64,000 bases of DNA from an uncultured Pelagibacteraceae bacterium (GCA_902525355.1 CABZGO010000006.1:1-64000), one strand, 5' to 3'; counted from the stretch's first letter, positions 36,345 to 45,109 are shown. The notes: a model not told the origin generated them from the sequence alone. A program made the numbers and translations.

Positions 36345-37427
36345 GTGATTCCATTTAAAAGATTATTAAATGAGCTTAACATTAGTTATAAGGCTTTAAT
36401 CATAGGGGTAATAGGAGGTTATATTGGAACTCTGATTAGTCTTCCTTTACCATGGTTACTTGGTGCTTTAGGTTTAAATCTTTGCATTGCTTTCACCAAT
36501 TTTAAAATTAAATTTTCAACAAAATTACTTAATCCAGTTTTTCTAATGGTTGGTATTATTTTAGGCGGAACGTTGAATGTATCTTTATTATATAAAATTC
36601 ATTTATGGATATTCTCATCTATGGCTATGATTGTTTGTACTGTAGTCAGCACTGTTTTAGCAGGATATTATTTTATTAAAGTTTGTAAATTTGATAAGTT
36701 TATTGCTACACTTGCTGCACTACCTGGGGCATTTGTCCCAATAGCTGGAGCACTTTTAGAGTATGGAAAAAAAGAAAATCATAAACAAGTTTTAATTCCT
36801 CAGGCTACAAGAGTCATTTTTATTGTAAGTTTTGTGCCTATATTATTTATTAGCAAGTTAGGATTTTCTGAAATAGCAGGATACAATTATGAAAATATTT
36901 ACGATCTAAGATATTTTTTAGAAATTATTTTTTTAATAGTTATTTGTTATTTATTTTCTAAATTGCTCAAAAAATTTAATATCCCTTCACCTATACTTGT
37001 TGGTGCAATGGCCTTATCTGGCTTATTTTATACTTTTGAAATTGTTAACTCTAGATTCCCAGATACGGTAATAAATATAGCTTTTATTTTTTTGGGCACT
37101 GCTCTTGGAAGTAGATTAAATGGATTAAAACTTAAAGAATTATTTTTTTATATTTTTCATGGAATAATTGTTTGTTCTATTTTAGTTATTGTTGCGATGA
37201 TTACAGCTTACTTTCTTCAATATTTAGGATTTGATTTTATTCCAACTTTTTTGAGTTTTGCTCCAGGAGGAATTCATGAAATGGTTGTGATTAGCGTTGC
37301 ATATAATATTGATCCTATTTTTGTAAGTTATCATCATTTTTTAAGAATATTAATAATTGTAGCTTTTTTACCATTTTTGCTAAAAAAATTTGGGAACAAC
37401 TCTAATAAAAATACAAAGTTCAAATAA
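36345..37427 (+). CDS. AbrB-family membrane protein
   Basis: A 360-residue protein with about ten hydrophobic segments and two tandem AbrB-type repeats: GGYIGTLISLPLPWLLGALGLNL, then LPGAFVPIAGALLEYG, and in the second half FIPTFLSFAPGGIHEMVVISVAYNIDP. The family was first named in connection with ammonia monooxygenase but is better viewed as putative transporters. The start is GTG at 36345. It is divergent from tctCBA, a common neighbourhood for this family, so it may handle the same ligand (inference). Confidence 0.82.
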   Translation: MIPFKRLLNELNISYKALIIGVIGGYIGTLISLPLPWLLGALGLNLCIAFTNFKIKFSTKLLNPVFLMVGIILGGTLNVSLLYKIHLWIFSSMAMIVCTVVSTVLAGYYFIKVCKFDKFIATLAALPGAFVPIAGALLEYGKKENHKQVLIPQATRVIFIVSFVPILFISKLGFSEIAGYNYENIYDLRYFLEIIFLIVICYLFSKLLKKFNIPSPILVGAMALSGLFYTFEIVNSRFPDTVINIAFIFLGTALGSRLNGLKLKELFFYIFHGIIVCSILVIVAMITAYFLQYLGFDFIPTFLSFAPGGIHEMVVISVAYNIDPIFVSYHHFLRILIIVAFLPFLLKKFGNNSNKNTKFK

Positions 37428-38163
37428 AATCAAATATTAATTTTGTACTGCTGACAAGAATTAAACCATAGATAATGTTATAAAACAAATTTTCCTCTAT
37501 AATTTTAAGCAATTGATAACCAATAAATATTCCAATTAAAGCCAATGGAAAAAGTGAGACAGATTGAAATAAGGTATCAAAATTCATCATTGATAGATAA
37601 ATATACAAAGGTAGCTTTATTAAGTTAACACAACTAAAAAAGATAATTCTCGTTCCTACATATATTTCTTTTTTTAACCTTAATGGAAGTAAATAAAGAC
37701 TAGTGGGTGTTCCACCAGCATGCACACAAAAACTAGAAAATCCTGCAATAGATGAACAAATTGCACCCTTCAAAAAATTTTGGTTGGCTGGAACTGTTTT
37801 TTCTTTTTTAAACAAGAAGTATTGCCCAGCAAATATAAATCCCATTATTCCAACTATTAATTTAAGTAAATCCTCAGAAAAATGATTGAATGTTAAGGAA
37901 CCAATTACAATCCCTATTGCCGCAAACGGTATAATTACTCTCAATATACTAAAATTAAACTCTCTTCTAAATCTGTAAACAGCAATCATGTCTGAAAAAA
38001 TTAAAATAGGTAGAATAATTGCTAATGCCTGCTGTAATGGCATTACAACTGTCATCAATGGGACTGATATTAATGATATAGAACCACCTAAACCTGATTT
38101 TGCAATACCATACAAAATAATTGCTGGAACTACACTTATGAAAAAAAGGAAATTGATTTCCAT
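37420..38163 (-). CDS. TauE/SafE-family membrane permease
   Basis: A 247-residue integral membrane protein with about eight helices. The family motif appears as GIAKSGLGGSISLISVPLM near the N-terminus and SSIAGFSSFCVHAGGTPTSLYLLP in the second half. Likely an anion exporter, with no substrate assignable. It overlaps the 3' end of the convergent AbrB-family gene by 8 bases and its own start shares a base with the stop of the GT9 gene. Confidence 0.82.
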   Translation of the reverse strand: MEINFLFFISVVPAIILYGIAKSGLGGSISLISVPLMTVVMPLQQALAIILPILIFSDMIAVYRFRREFNFSILRVIIPFAAIGIVIGSLTFNHFSEDLLKLIVGIMGFIFAGQYFLFKKEKTVPANQNFLKGAICSSIAGFSSFCVHAGGTPTSLYLLPLRLKKEIYVGTRIIFFSCVNLIKLPLYIYLSMMNFDTLFQSVSLFPLALIGIFIGYQLLKIIEENLFYNIIYGLILVSSTKLIFDFI

Positions 38164-39104
38164 TAATTTAAAGATTTTATAAAATATTCAAATACTTTTT
38201 CTGGAGATAATTTATTTAAGTCTGTTACTTGAATTGCTTTAAAATTTTCTCTCTCTATACTTACTTTGTAAGCAGTAGTATGAGAGCCGAATAAAGCTAA
38301 ACCATTAGAATCCAAGTGTGCTGCTATATGTGCAGGTCCAGTGTCATTTGCTACAACGAAAGAACTGTCTTTTATTAATGTAGCAAGCTCAGAAATATCT
38401 AAAGATCTATTTTCTTTTAAAATTGAAATCGCATTAATTTCTTTTGTCATATTAATTTCATCAGGACCTGGAGCTACAATAATTTTATATTCATCTTTAA
38501 ATTTATTCTTAATTAAATCTATAAGTTTATTATAATTAGGCCATTTTTTAATCTGTAAATGTGGAGAGCAAAAAGGAAATAAAATTATATATTTATTTAA
38601 ATCAAATTTTTTTTTTATATTTTCAATATTGGAACAAGCCCACTTAAAATTAGGAAACATAGTGTTTTTAGTATTAACTCCAGATGTTTCTAATTGATGT
38701 TTAAATCTGTCTAAAACGGGATTTTTATCAAATTCATCCTTGGATTTATATTTTGGCAAAGTGGTTTCAGAAGACGACCAAACAAGATTACTAGCATTTG
38801 GGAACAATATTTTCTTATAGAAATTTGAACGAGAAGAATTTTGTAAATCAAAAACTTTTATAAATTTATATTTTTTTAATTTGCGCATGAGATTGAATAA
38901 ATAAATCAGATTAAATTTTGATAATCTCTTATCCAAAATTATGTCCTCTAAATATGGATTTTTTTTGAAAAGATCAATGTAAGGCTTTGATGTTAATAAA
39001 TAGACTTTATCATCTTTGTGAAAATCAGAAATATCTTGAATTGCACCGCTCGCTTGGGCTATATCACCTAAAGATCCATGTTTAATTATAAGAATATTAG
39101 ACAT
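38163..39104 (-). CDS. GT9-family (heptosyltransferase-like) glycosyltransferase
   Basis: A 313-residue GT-B enzyme of the ADP-heptose:LPS heptosyltransferase family. It starts ILIIKHGSLGDIAQASGAIQDI (nucleotide-sugar glycine loop), has FPFCSPHLQIKKWPNYNKLIDLI, and the donor site VVANDTGPAHIAAHLDSNGLALFG. It probably adds a core sugar to lipopolysaccharide at the inner leaflet of the membrane. Whether the donor is ADP-heptose is unknown. The DUF6165-like gene is divergent, 32 bases away. Confidence 0.88.
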   Translation of the reverse strand: MSNILIIKHGSLGDIAQASGAIQDISDFHKDDKVYLLTSKPYIDLFKKNPYLEDIILDKRLSKFNLIYLFNLMRKLKKYKFIKVFDLQNSSRSNFYKKILFPNASNLVWSSSETTLPKYKSKDEFDKNPVLDRFKHQLETSGVNTKNTMFPNFKWACSNIENIKKKFDLNKYIILFPFCSPHLQIKKWPNYNKLIDLIKNKFKDEYKIIVAPGPDEINMTKEINAISILKENRSLDISELATLIKDSSFVVANDTGPAHIAAHLDSNGLALFGSHTTAYKVSIERENFKAIQVTDLNKLSPEKVFEYFIKSLN

Positions 39105-39136
39105 ATTTTTAACAACTTAACACACTATGTTTATAT

Positions 39137-39526
39137 ATGAATAAAATTTTAGTTGAAGTATCTGTAGGTGAACTTTTAGATAAAATCTCAATTTTAGAAA
39201 TCAAAAAAGAAAAAATTAAAGACTCAGATAAATTAATATTTATTAATGATGAATATCTAGTTTTAACAAAACAATTAGATGAAAACATAACTTTAAAAGA
39301 TGAATTAAAAAAACTTTATGAAGAATTAAAGGCAATAAATGCAAAACTTTGGGATATTGAAGATAAAAAAAGAATGTGTGAAAAAGATAGTGATTTTGGT
39401 GAAAATTTTATAAAACTATCAAGAGATGTTCATTTTCTAAATGATGATAGAGCAAAAATTAAATTAGCAATAAACAATAAAACTGGTTCAAAGATAAAAG
39501 AGATTAAACAATACACAAACTATTAA
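39137..39526 (+). CDS. DUF6165-like small soluble protein
   Basis: A 129-residue, highly charged helical protein with the N-terminal signature ILVEVSVGELLDKISILEIKKEKI, which I recognise as DUF6165. It has long amphipathic helices (probably coiled coil) over residues 20-80. The function is unknown. Proteins of this family are often near surface-polysaccharide glycosyltransferases, and here a GT9 gene is divergent. Its stop overlaps that of the convergent amidase gene by 4 bases. Confidence 0.65.
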   Translation: MNKILVEVSVGELLDKISILEIKKEKIKDSDKLIFINDEYLVLTKQLDENITLKDELKKLYEELKAINAKLWDIEDKKRMCEKDSDFGENFIKLSRDVHFLNDDRAKIKLAINNKTGSKIKEIKQYTNY

Positions 39527-40308
39527 AGCATACTTGGAATAACTTTTCTTAAATCCATAGCTATTTTTGGAATTATATTTGAATATATAATTCCTTTACC
39601 AACTTTCTTGAGAGCCATTATTTTACCATCGGGTGAAATAATAACTGTATGCCCAAAAGTTTCTCTTTTAATCGTATTTTTTCCTGTTTGATTAGGTGCA
39701 AAAATATAGCAAAAGTTTTCAATTGCTCTTGCTTGTAATAAAGTTAACCAATGTCTTTGACCAGTTGTTTTAGTGAATGCAGATGGAACAGTGATAAAAC
39801 TTAGATTTCTTTTTGATAAGTTTCTATAAAGTTCTGGAAATCTTAAATCATAACAAATTGAAAGACCTATATTTCCCCAGGGTAATTTAGCCGATACTAA
39901 TTTTTTACCTGCCTTAAATACTTTGCTTTCTTTATGTTGTTCTTTTTTTGAAACTTTTACATCAAACATATTTATTTTATCATAATAAGTAATTATTTTA
40001 CCCTTAGGTCCAATAAGAATTGATCTGTTTCTTAATTTGCCTTTTTCTTTAATGCACATTGAGCCAAGAAGTATCCATTTCTTCTTTGTTTTAGCTATAA
40101 TTTTTACTTTTTTTATTATTGGATCATTTTTCATTTCATATGAATATTTAAATAAATTATTTTTGTCAGCAGACATCAATGAAGAAGTTTCTGGAGTAAT
40201 TATTAAGTCTGCTTTATTTACAATTGCTTGATATATATATTTTACAATATCTTTAAAATTTTTATTATAATCTTCCCCGCTAGACAATTGAATACAAGCT
40301 ACTTTCAT
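39523..40308 (-). CDS. Carbon-nitrogen hydrolase (nitrilase superfamily, Nit1/Nit2-like)
   Basis: The 261-residue protein has the Glu-Lys-Cys triad: E40 in IITPETSS, Lys in YYDKINMFDV, and Cys in GLSICYDLRFPELYR. The last block and DKINMFDV are typical of the Nit1/Nit2 branch, which repairs deaminated glutathione or hydrolyses omega-amides such as alpha-ketoglutaramate. The start overlaps the ABC permease stop by ATGA, so it is translated with the amino-acid transporter operon. Confidence 0.88.
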   Translation of the reverse strand: MKVACIQLSSGEDYNKNFKDIVKYIYQAIVNKADLIITPETSSLMSADKNNLFKYSYEMKNDPIIKKVKIIAKTKKKWILLGSMCIKEKGKLRNRSILIGPKGKIITYYDKINMFDVKVSKKEQHKESKVFKAGKKLVSAKLPWGNIGLSICYDLRFPELYRNLSKRNLSFITVPSAFTKTTGQRHWLTLLQARAIENFCYIFAPNQTGKNTIKRETFGHTVIISPDGKIMALKKVGKGIIYSNIIPKIAMDLRKVIPSML

Positions 40309-40982
40309 GTTTGAAATCCGTATTTTTTTTCTAAATACTTTATAATATTGTGAATTATAAATGTAATAAATAAATAAATTATTCCTGCTGTAATAAAAGC
40401 CTCAAAAGGTTTAAAAGTTAAAACATTTACTTTTCTAGCTTCACCCATTAAATCCATAATAGTTATAACACTTGCAAGTGAAGTTCCTTTAAGCATTAAT
40501 ATTATTTCATTCCCATATGCTGGAAGTGATTGTTTTATAGCTATTGGCAATTGAATTCTGTAAAAAGTTATTTTTTTTGTTACTCCTAAACTTTGAGCGG
40601 CTTCAATGTAACCTTTTTTAATTGTTTGAAATGCTGATCTTAGTATCTCAGACGTATAAGCTCCTGTATTTAAAGAAAATGCAATTATTGCACACCAATA
40701 TGGTTCCTTTATTATTACCCAAAAAAATGAATTTCTTAACAACTCTATATTAGCTAATCCATAATAAATTAAATATAATTGAACTAGTAATGGTGTTCCT
40801 CTAAAAAAATAAGAATATCCATAAGCAAAATTATTAATTATTGGATTTTTATTAATTCTTAAAATTGCAAAAATTAAACCTATTATTAATCCAAAAAACA
40901 TTGAAGCTACTAAGAGTTGAAGAGTGATAACTGCACCATTTAACAAGCCTGGAAAAATACCAATCATTAATTTTATATCCAT
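40305..40982 (-). CDS. Amino-acid ABC transporter permease (HisM/ArtM-like)
   Basis: A 225-residue permease with five hydrophobic segments and the cytoplasmic EAA loop EAAQSLGVTKKITFYRIQLP that contacts the ATPase. SYFFRGTPLLVQLYLIYYG is the usual N-terminal signature of polar amino-acid permeases. Its ATG shares a base with the stop of the partner permease. The operon has no ATP-binding subunit, so one must come from elsewhere in the genome. Confidence 0.9.
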   Translation of the reverse strand: MDIKLMIGIFPGLLNGAVITLQLLVASMFFGLIIGLIFAILRINKNPIINNFAYGYSYFFRGTPLLVQLYLIYYGLANIELLRNSFFWVIIKEPYWCAIIAFSLNTGAYTSEILRSAFQTIKKGYIEAAQSLGVTKKITFYRIQLPIAIKQSLPAYGNEIILMLKGTSLASVITIMDLMGEARKVNVLTFKPFEAFITAGIIYLFITFIIHNIIKYLEKKYGFQT

Positions 40983-41674
40983 CAGTATCCTTTGCTATAT
41001 TTTATTTCTAATTTATTAATTAATTTCATACTTAGGAAAGTAAGCATTAAGTATAATACAGCTGCTACTGAATAAAAAAATAAAGGATCTCTAGTTGAGC
41101 CAGCAGCAATATAAGACTGCCTCATTATTTCTACTAATCCTGTAACAGAAATTAAAGAAGTATCTTTTAAAGTTATTTGCCAAACGTTACTGAGGTTTGG
41201 AATTGATAACCTCAACATTTGTGGGAAAATAATTTTGTAAAATTGAATATGTTTTTTTATACCCAAAACTTTTGAAGCCTCAAATTGACCTTTATCTATT
41301 GATAAAATTGCACCTCTAAAAACTTCAGTGGAATAGGCTCCAGAAATAATTCCAATTGCAAGAGCACCGGTTATAAATGCATTTATTTCAATATAACCAT
41401 CATACCCAAAAATTGAAGCCACATACATAGCAGCTCCTGTTCCTCCAAAAAATAACAAGTATATTACTAATAATTCTGGAACACCTCTAATAATAGTAGT
41501 GTAACAATTTCCAATTACATTTAGTGTTTTATTTTTAGATAATTTTAAAGGAGTAAATATTAAAGCAAATACAAATCCGATTGCCATTGCAGCAATAGAT
41601 ACAGCAATCGTAATTAGGGTTGCAAAAAACAGTTCGTCTCCCCAACCAGTATCTCCAAATGATAGAAGTTCCAT
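40982..41674 (-). CDS. Amino-acid ABC transporter permease (HisQ/ArtQ-like)
   Basis: A 230-residue permease, five to six hydrophobic segments, with TTIIRGVPELLVIYLLFFGG and the EAA loop EASKVLGIKKHIQFYKIIFP. It pairs with the downstream permease in a HisQM-type heterodimer. Its start lies 6 bases behind a strong hairpin that separates it from the binding-protein gene, and no Shine-Dalgarno sequence is visible, so expression should be well below that of the binding protein. Confidence 0.9.
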   Translation of the reverse strand: MELLSFGDTGWGDELFFATLITIAVSIAAMAIGFVFALIFTPLKLSKNKTLNVIGNCYTTIIRGVPELLVIYLLFFGGTGAAMYVASIFGYDGYIEINAFITGALAIGIISGAYSTEVFRGAILSIDKGQFEASKVLGIKKHIQFYKIIFPQMLRLSIPNLSNVWQITLKDTSLISVTGLVEIMRQSYIAAGSTRDPLFFYSVAAVLYLMLTFLSMKLINKLEIKYSKGY

Positions 41675-41680
41675 AAAGAT

Positions 41681-41705
41681 TGGCGACTATATATTATAGT
41701 CGCCA
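41681..41705 (-). terminator. Hairpin between binding-protein gene and permease gene
   Basis: A perfect 11-base-pair inverted repeat, TGGCGACTATA / TATAGTCGCCA with a 3-base loop. It sits 13 bases after the binding-protein stop and 6 bases before the permease ATG. The T run after it (ATCTTTATG) is poor, so it may act as an mRNA-end stabiliser or translation block rather than a full terminator. Confidence 0.7.
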
Positions 41706-41718
41706 TATCTAAAATTAA

Positions 41719-42546
41719 TTACATAGAAGCATCAAAGCCGAACCATTTAATGGCAATTCTGCTTATGTGCCCATCTTTTCTTGCTTTATCGATTGCTTTG
41801 TTAAAAGCTTTTAAGAGTTTAGTATCGTCTTTTCTAATACCTACCCCTACACCATTACCAAATGCACCACCAGAAAAAGTCGGTCCCACAAGTACAACCG
41901 CTTCACCAGATTTTTCTGCATAGTCAGTAAATGCTACCGCAGCAGCTAAAGCAACATCACATCTACCATTACTTAAATCAAGATTAACCTCATCTTGAGT
42001 TTTATAAGTTTTCAAATTTATTTTTCCAACATCACCAGATTCTAAGAAATTTTGGTGGATTGTTCCAATTTGAGTACAAACTGTTTTACCTGATAAAGCT
42101 GATGTTAAAGTTTTCATAGCTTTATTTACAGACGAACCACCTAAATTTAAATTCACAGCTTCTGGGGTATCTATTCCCTCTAAGTCTGAACCTTTCATGA
42201 CAGCCAAAGATGCAACTTCATCAGCATATCCTTGTGAAAAATTAATTGTTTTCATTCTTTCATCAGTGATTGACATTCCAGCCATTATAGCATCAAATTT
42301 TTTTGATGTTAAAGCTGGTATCATGCCATCCCAATCTTGCTCAACGATTTCACATTGCTGTCCTATGTATCTGCAAAGTGTCCATGCAAGTTCTACCTCA
42401 AATCCAATAAGTTTACCTGAAGCATCTTTTGAATTCCAGGGTGGGTATGCTCCCTCCGTTCCAATCTTAATTTTATCGGCATTAGAATTACTAATTAAAA
42501 ATAAAGATAACAAAACTGTTAAAAATATATTTTTTATTACATTCAT
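41719..42546 (-). CDS. Amino-acid ABC transporter binding protein (His/Arg/Lys/octopine type)
   Basis: A family 3 periplasmic receptor. The track starts at 42558, but GGAGGA overlaps that ATG and is spaced correctly for the ATG at 42546, which also gives a standard signal peptide (MNVIKNIFLTVLLSLFLISNSNA). The mature part has IGTEGAYPPWNSKDASGKLIGFEVEL, DWDGMIPALTSKKFDAIMAGMSIT, and C-terminal KDGHISRIAIKWFGFD, as in LAO/HisJ/octopine receptors for cationic amino acids. Located 58 bases after the SpeD-SpeE gene, so a polyamine-precursor ligand such as arginine or ornithine is possible (inference). Confidence 0.9.
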   Translation of the reverse strand: MNVIKNIFLTVLLSLFLISNSNADKIKIGTEGAYPPWNSKDASGKLIGFEVELAWTLCRYIGQQCEIVEQDWDGMIPALTSKKFDAIMAGMSITDERMKTINFSQGYADEVASLAVMKGSDLEGIDTPEAVNLNLGGSSVNKAMKTLTSALSGKTVCTQIGTIHQNFLESGDVGKINLKTYKTQDEVNLDLSNGRCDVALAAAVAFTDYAEKSGEAVVLVGPTFSGGAFGNGVGVGIRKDDTKLLKAFNKAIDKARKDGHISRIAIKWFGFDASM

Positions 42547-42604
42547 TATTTCCTCCATTAAAACAATAATTATTTCATAATTTTTGAGATTTAAAAAGAA
42601 GTTT

Positions 42605-43648
42605 CTAGTGATTTATTGATGAAGAAAAATTCCAAGAACAATCAAAACTTGGTATATAAACTCTAGATAATTTAGTATTACCAAAATTTTCATTAAATAT
42701 GTTTAGCCAATTTTCTACTTGTTTAGGTTTTTTATCTTGGCTTCCAACCTGAGCTGTAATTACTCCTTTTGGCTTTAAAATTCTTACAAGTGAATTCATA
42801 TTTTTAGCAGCCAAATCTATACAGTATTGGTCATCATTTAAATCAACATATATTTGATCATATGTATCATCTTTAACTGATTTAATGCTTTCAAATGCGT
42901 CTCCCCAAATACATTTAACTGAATTTTTCTCTGTTGCTTTCTCACCAATTTTGCCTAGATGTTTATCACAAATCTCAACTACTTCAGGATCCAACTCATA
43001 CCAATCAATAAAACTAAAATTTTTTGATATACATTCTCTTGCTACACCTCCATCTCCACCACCTATAATTGCTGCTTTTTCTTTACTTGAATTTAAGTCA
43101 AGTCCTGATTTTACAAAAATAGAGCTATAAAGATATTCATCTTTTTCTGATACCTGAATTTCATTATCTATAAACAAGGCTTTTCCAAATTGTTCTAGTT
43201 CGAGTATCTCTATGTGTTGGCCTACTTTTGATTTAAAGTTTTCGATTACATTATTTACTACATACGATTTTTTTAAACCAGGTGAACTATAATTGTCATG
43301 ATAGAGGTCTACTGTATCTCTATTAAATTTTTTCTTAATTATATGAGTATGCTCTATTTCATCTTTAATGACATCCAAAGCAACAGAAGGTGAAATTTTT
43401 GCACATGTAAAAAAGTCAAAACTAATAATTCCTTTTTCGGGAAATGTATGGAAACTTATGTGGCTTTCCGCAAGAAGTGCAACTAAAGTAAAACCTTGTG
43501 GTTCAAACTTATATTTTGATATTTCTAATACAGTTACTTTTGCAATTTTTGCAATTTTGTAAACTAATTTTTCAAAAAAAACAGGATCATACTCTTTTTT
43601 AGCACCTATTATATCAAGTGTTATATGTTCACCAACTTTTGTAATCAT
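42605..43648 (-). CDS. Fused S-adenosylmethionine decarboxylase - spermidine synthase (SpeD-SpeE)
   Basis: One 347-residue chain with two enzymes. Residues 1-115 are a class 1b AdoMet decarboxylase: LLAESHISFHTFPEKG gives autocleavage between E61 and S62 (pyruvoyl Ser), with H67 and C82 (FFTC) kept. Residues 135-347 are an aminopropyltransferase: QVSEKDEYLY, AAIIGGGDGGVAREC, YELDPEVVEI and YVDLNDDQ. The usual YHEM after the gate region is YSSI here, and VDSTDP is VDLNDD, so the diamine acceptor may differ from putrescine. Together they turn decarboxylated AdoMet and a diamine into a triamine plus methylthioadenosine. Confidence 0.9.
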   Translation of the reverse strand: MITKVGEHITLDIIGAKKEYDPVFFEKLVYKIAKIAKVTVLEISKYKFEPQGFTLVALLAESHISFHTFPEKGIISFDFFTCAKISPSVALDVIKDEIEHTHIIKKKFNRDTVDLYHDNYSSPGLKKSYVVNNVIENFKSKVGQHIEILELEQFGKALFIDNEIQVSEKDEYLYSSIFVKSGLDLNSSKEKAAIIGGGDGGVARECISKNFSFIDWYELDPEVVEICDKHLGKIGEKATEKNSVKCIWGDAFESIKSVKDDTYDQIYVDLNDDQYCIDLAAKNMNSLVRILKPKGVITAQVGSQDKKPKQVENWLNIFNENFGNTKLSRVYIPSFDCSWNFSSSINH

Positions 43649-43649
43649 A

Positions 43650-44279
43650 CTAATCTCTTTTATACGTTTTACTTTTAGATAAAACTTTTTTCATTTGATT
43701 TAAACTTAAAAGTTTAGGTCGTCCTAAAACGAGAGATTTGATATATTGTTTAGCAAGATTGTCAACTTCTTCAGCTAGTTCAAATGCATCCGCAAGATTT
43801 TGTCCAAATGCAATCTGCCCATGATTTGCTATTAAACATGCCGACCTATTGGTCAGGGCTTTAAGGATATTTTTTGAAAGTTCTCTTGTTCCATATGTTG
43901 CATATTTTGCACATTTTATATCAGTGCCACCTGCTAAAGCGACCATGTAATGAAATGAAGGTATTTTTTTATTATGAGTTGATAAAGCAGTAGCGTTTGT
44001 AGAATGAGAATGAACTATTGCTTTTGCGTTTTTTTTTGAATTATATATATCTTGATGAAATCTCCATTCAGATGATGGTTTTTGATTCTCATCATATTCG
44101 CCATTAAGGTTTATATAAACAATATCTTTTTCCTTTAACGATGAATATTTTTGTCCTGAAGGTGTTATTAAAAAACCATTTTTGTATCTTAATGAAATAT
44201 TACCAGATCTTAATGCTGATAGTTTTTTATCATTAAGCATTTTGGCAAATTTAATGACTTCTTTTTTTGATGAATTCAT
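43650..44279 (-). CDS. Class II aldolase, FucA-like (possible DHAP-shunt aldolase)
   Basis: A 209-residue zinc aldolase very similar in motifs to E. coli L-fuculose-1-phosphate aldolase: SGNISLRY, catalytic E71 in PSSEWRFH, zinc ligands H90 and H92 in VHSHS and H153 in ANHGQ, and YATYGTRELS. MtnB dehydratases belong to the same superfamily, but the FucA-type blocks favour an aldolase. No fucose genes are nearby. It starts the SpeD-SpeE transcript (1 base between them), which makes methylthioadenosine, and FucA-like Ald2 acts in the DHAP shunt, so that role is a good candidate (inference). Confidence 0.85.
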   Translation of the reverse strand: MNSSKKEVIKFAKMLNDKKLSALRSGNISLRYKNGFLITPSGQKYSSLKEKDIVYINLNGEYDENQKPSSEWRFHQDIYNSKKNAKAIVHSHSTNATALSTHNKKIPSFHYMVALAGGTDIKCAKYATYGTRELSKNILKALTNRSACLIANHGQIAFGQNLADAFELAEEVDNLAKQYIKSLVLGRPKLLSLNQMKKVLSKSKTYKRD

Positions 44280-44323
44280 TTTATTAAGTATACTAAATTT
44301 TTAATTTTTATTAGATTGAATTT

Positions 44324-45109
44324 ATGGCCTTTTTTCAACCAGATAAATTACCTAGTTTAATGGTAGCTCCAAATGGGGCAAGAAAAGTTAAGAAAGATCA
44401 CCCTGAGGTACCTTTAACAATTAAAGAAACAGTTGAAGTTGCTAAAAACTGTTTTAAGGCAGGAGCAGGGGCTATTCATCTACATGTAAGAAATGATAAA
44501 GGAGAACACGTTTTAGATGCTGGACTTTATAAAGAAGCGTTAAATGAATTAGAATATCAAGTTCCGAAAATGCATATTCAGGTCACTACAGAAGCAGTTG
44601 GAAAATATTCGCCAGAGGAAATGAGGAAACTTGCTTATGATGTTACTCCACCAGGAACATCAATTGGTATAGCTGAAATGATACCCTCAAGAAATCCCAC
44701 AGATGAAGATATAAAATTATACAGATATTTGACAGAAGCTGGAACTAAAATACAACATCTTTTATATAATCCAGACGATATAAGTTTGCTCGTTAATTTA
44801 CTAAATAAAGCTGAGATCCCTTCAGATGGTGCTTGGTGCTTGTTTGTGATTGGTCACTACTCAGGTAAAATTAGTTACCCAGAAAACATTCCAATGTTTC
44901 TAGAAAAAATGAGAGAGAATAATATTAATTTAGACTGGGCAATCTGTGCTTTTGCAAAAGAGGAAATATCCTGTCTAGAAAAAGCAATAAATCTAGGTGG
45001 TAAAATAAGAGTTGGGTTTGAAAATTCTTTATTTATGCCTAATGGTGAGATAGCCCCAAATAATCACTCAAAGATCAAAGCAGTAAATGAAATTTTTAAA
45101 TTATCTTAG
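44324..45109 (+). CDS. BKACE-family (DUF849) beta-keto acid cleavage enzyme
   Basis: A 261-residue TIM-barrel protein of the 3-keto-5-aminohexanoate cleavage family: MVAPNGARKVKKDHPEVP, the zinc-binding HLHVRND pair of histidines, IQVTTEAVG, and VGFENSLFMPNGEIAPNN near the end. BKACE enzymes transfer the acetoacetyl-type part of a beta-keto acid to acetyl-CoA. Members cover many substrates, and this one cannot be assigned. It is divergent from the aldolase gene and overlaps the convergent FAD-monooxygenase gene by 9 bases. Confidence 0.88.
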   Translation: MAFFQPDKLPSLMVAPNGARKVKKDHPEVPLTIKETVEVAKNCFKAGAGAIHLHVRNDKGEHVLDAGLYKEALNELEYQVPKMHIQVTTEAVGKYSPEEMRKLAYDVTPPGTSIGIAEMIPSRNPTDEDIKLYRYLTEAGTKIQHLLYNPDDISLLVNLLNKAEIPSDGAWCLFVIGHYSGKISYPENIPMFLEKMRENNINLDWAICAFAKEEISCLEKAINLGGKIRVGFENSLFMPNGEIAPNNHSKIKAVNEIFKLS

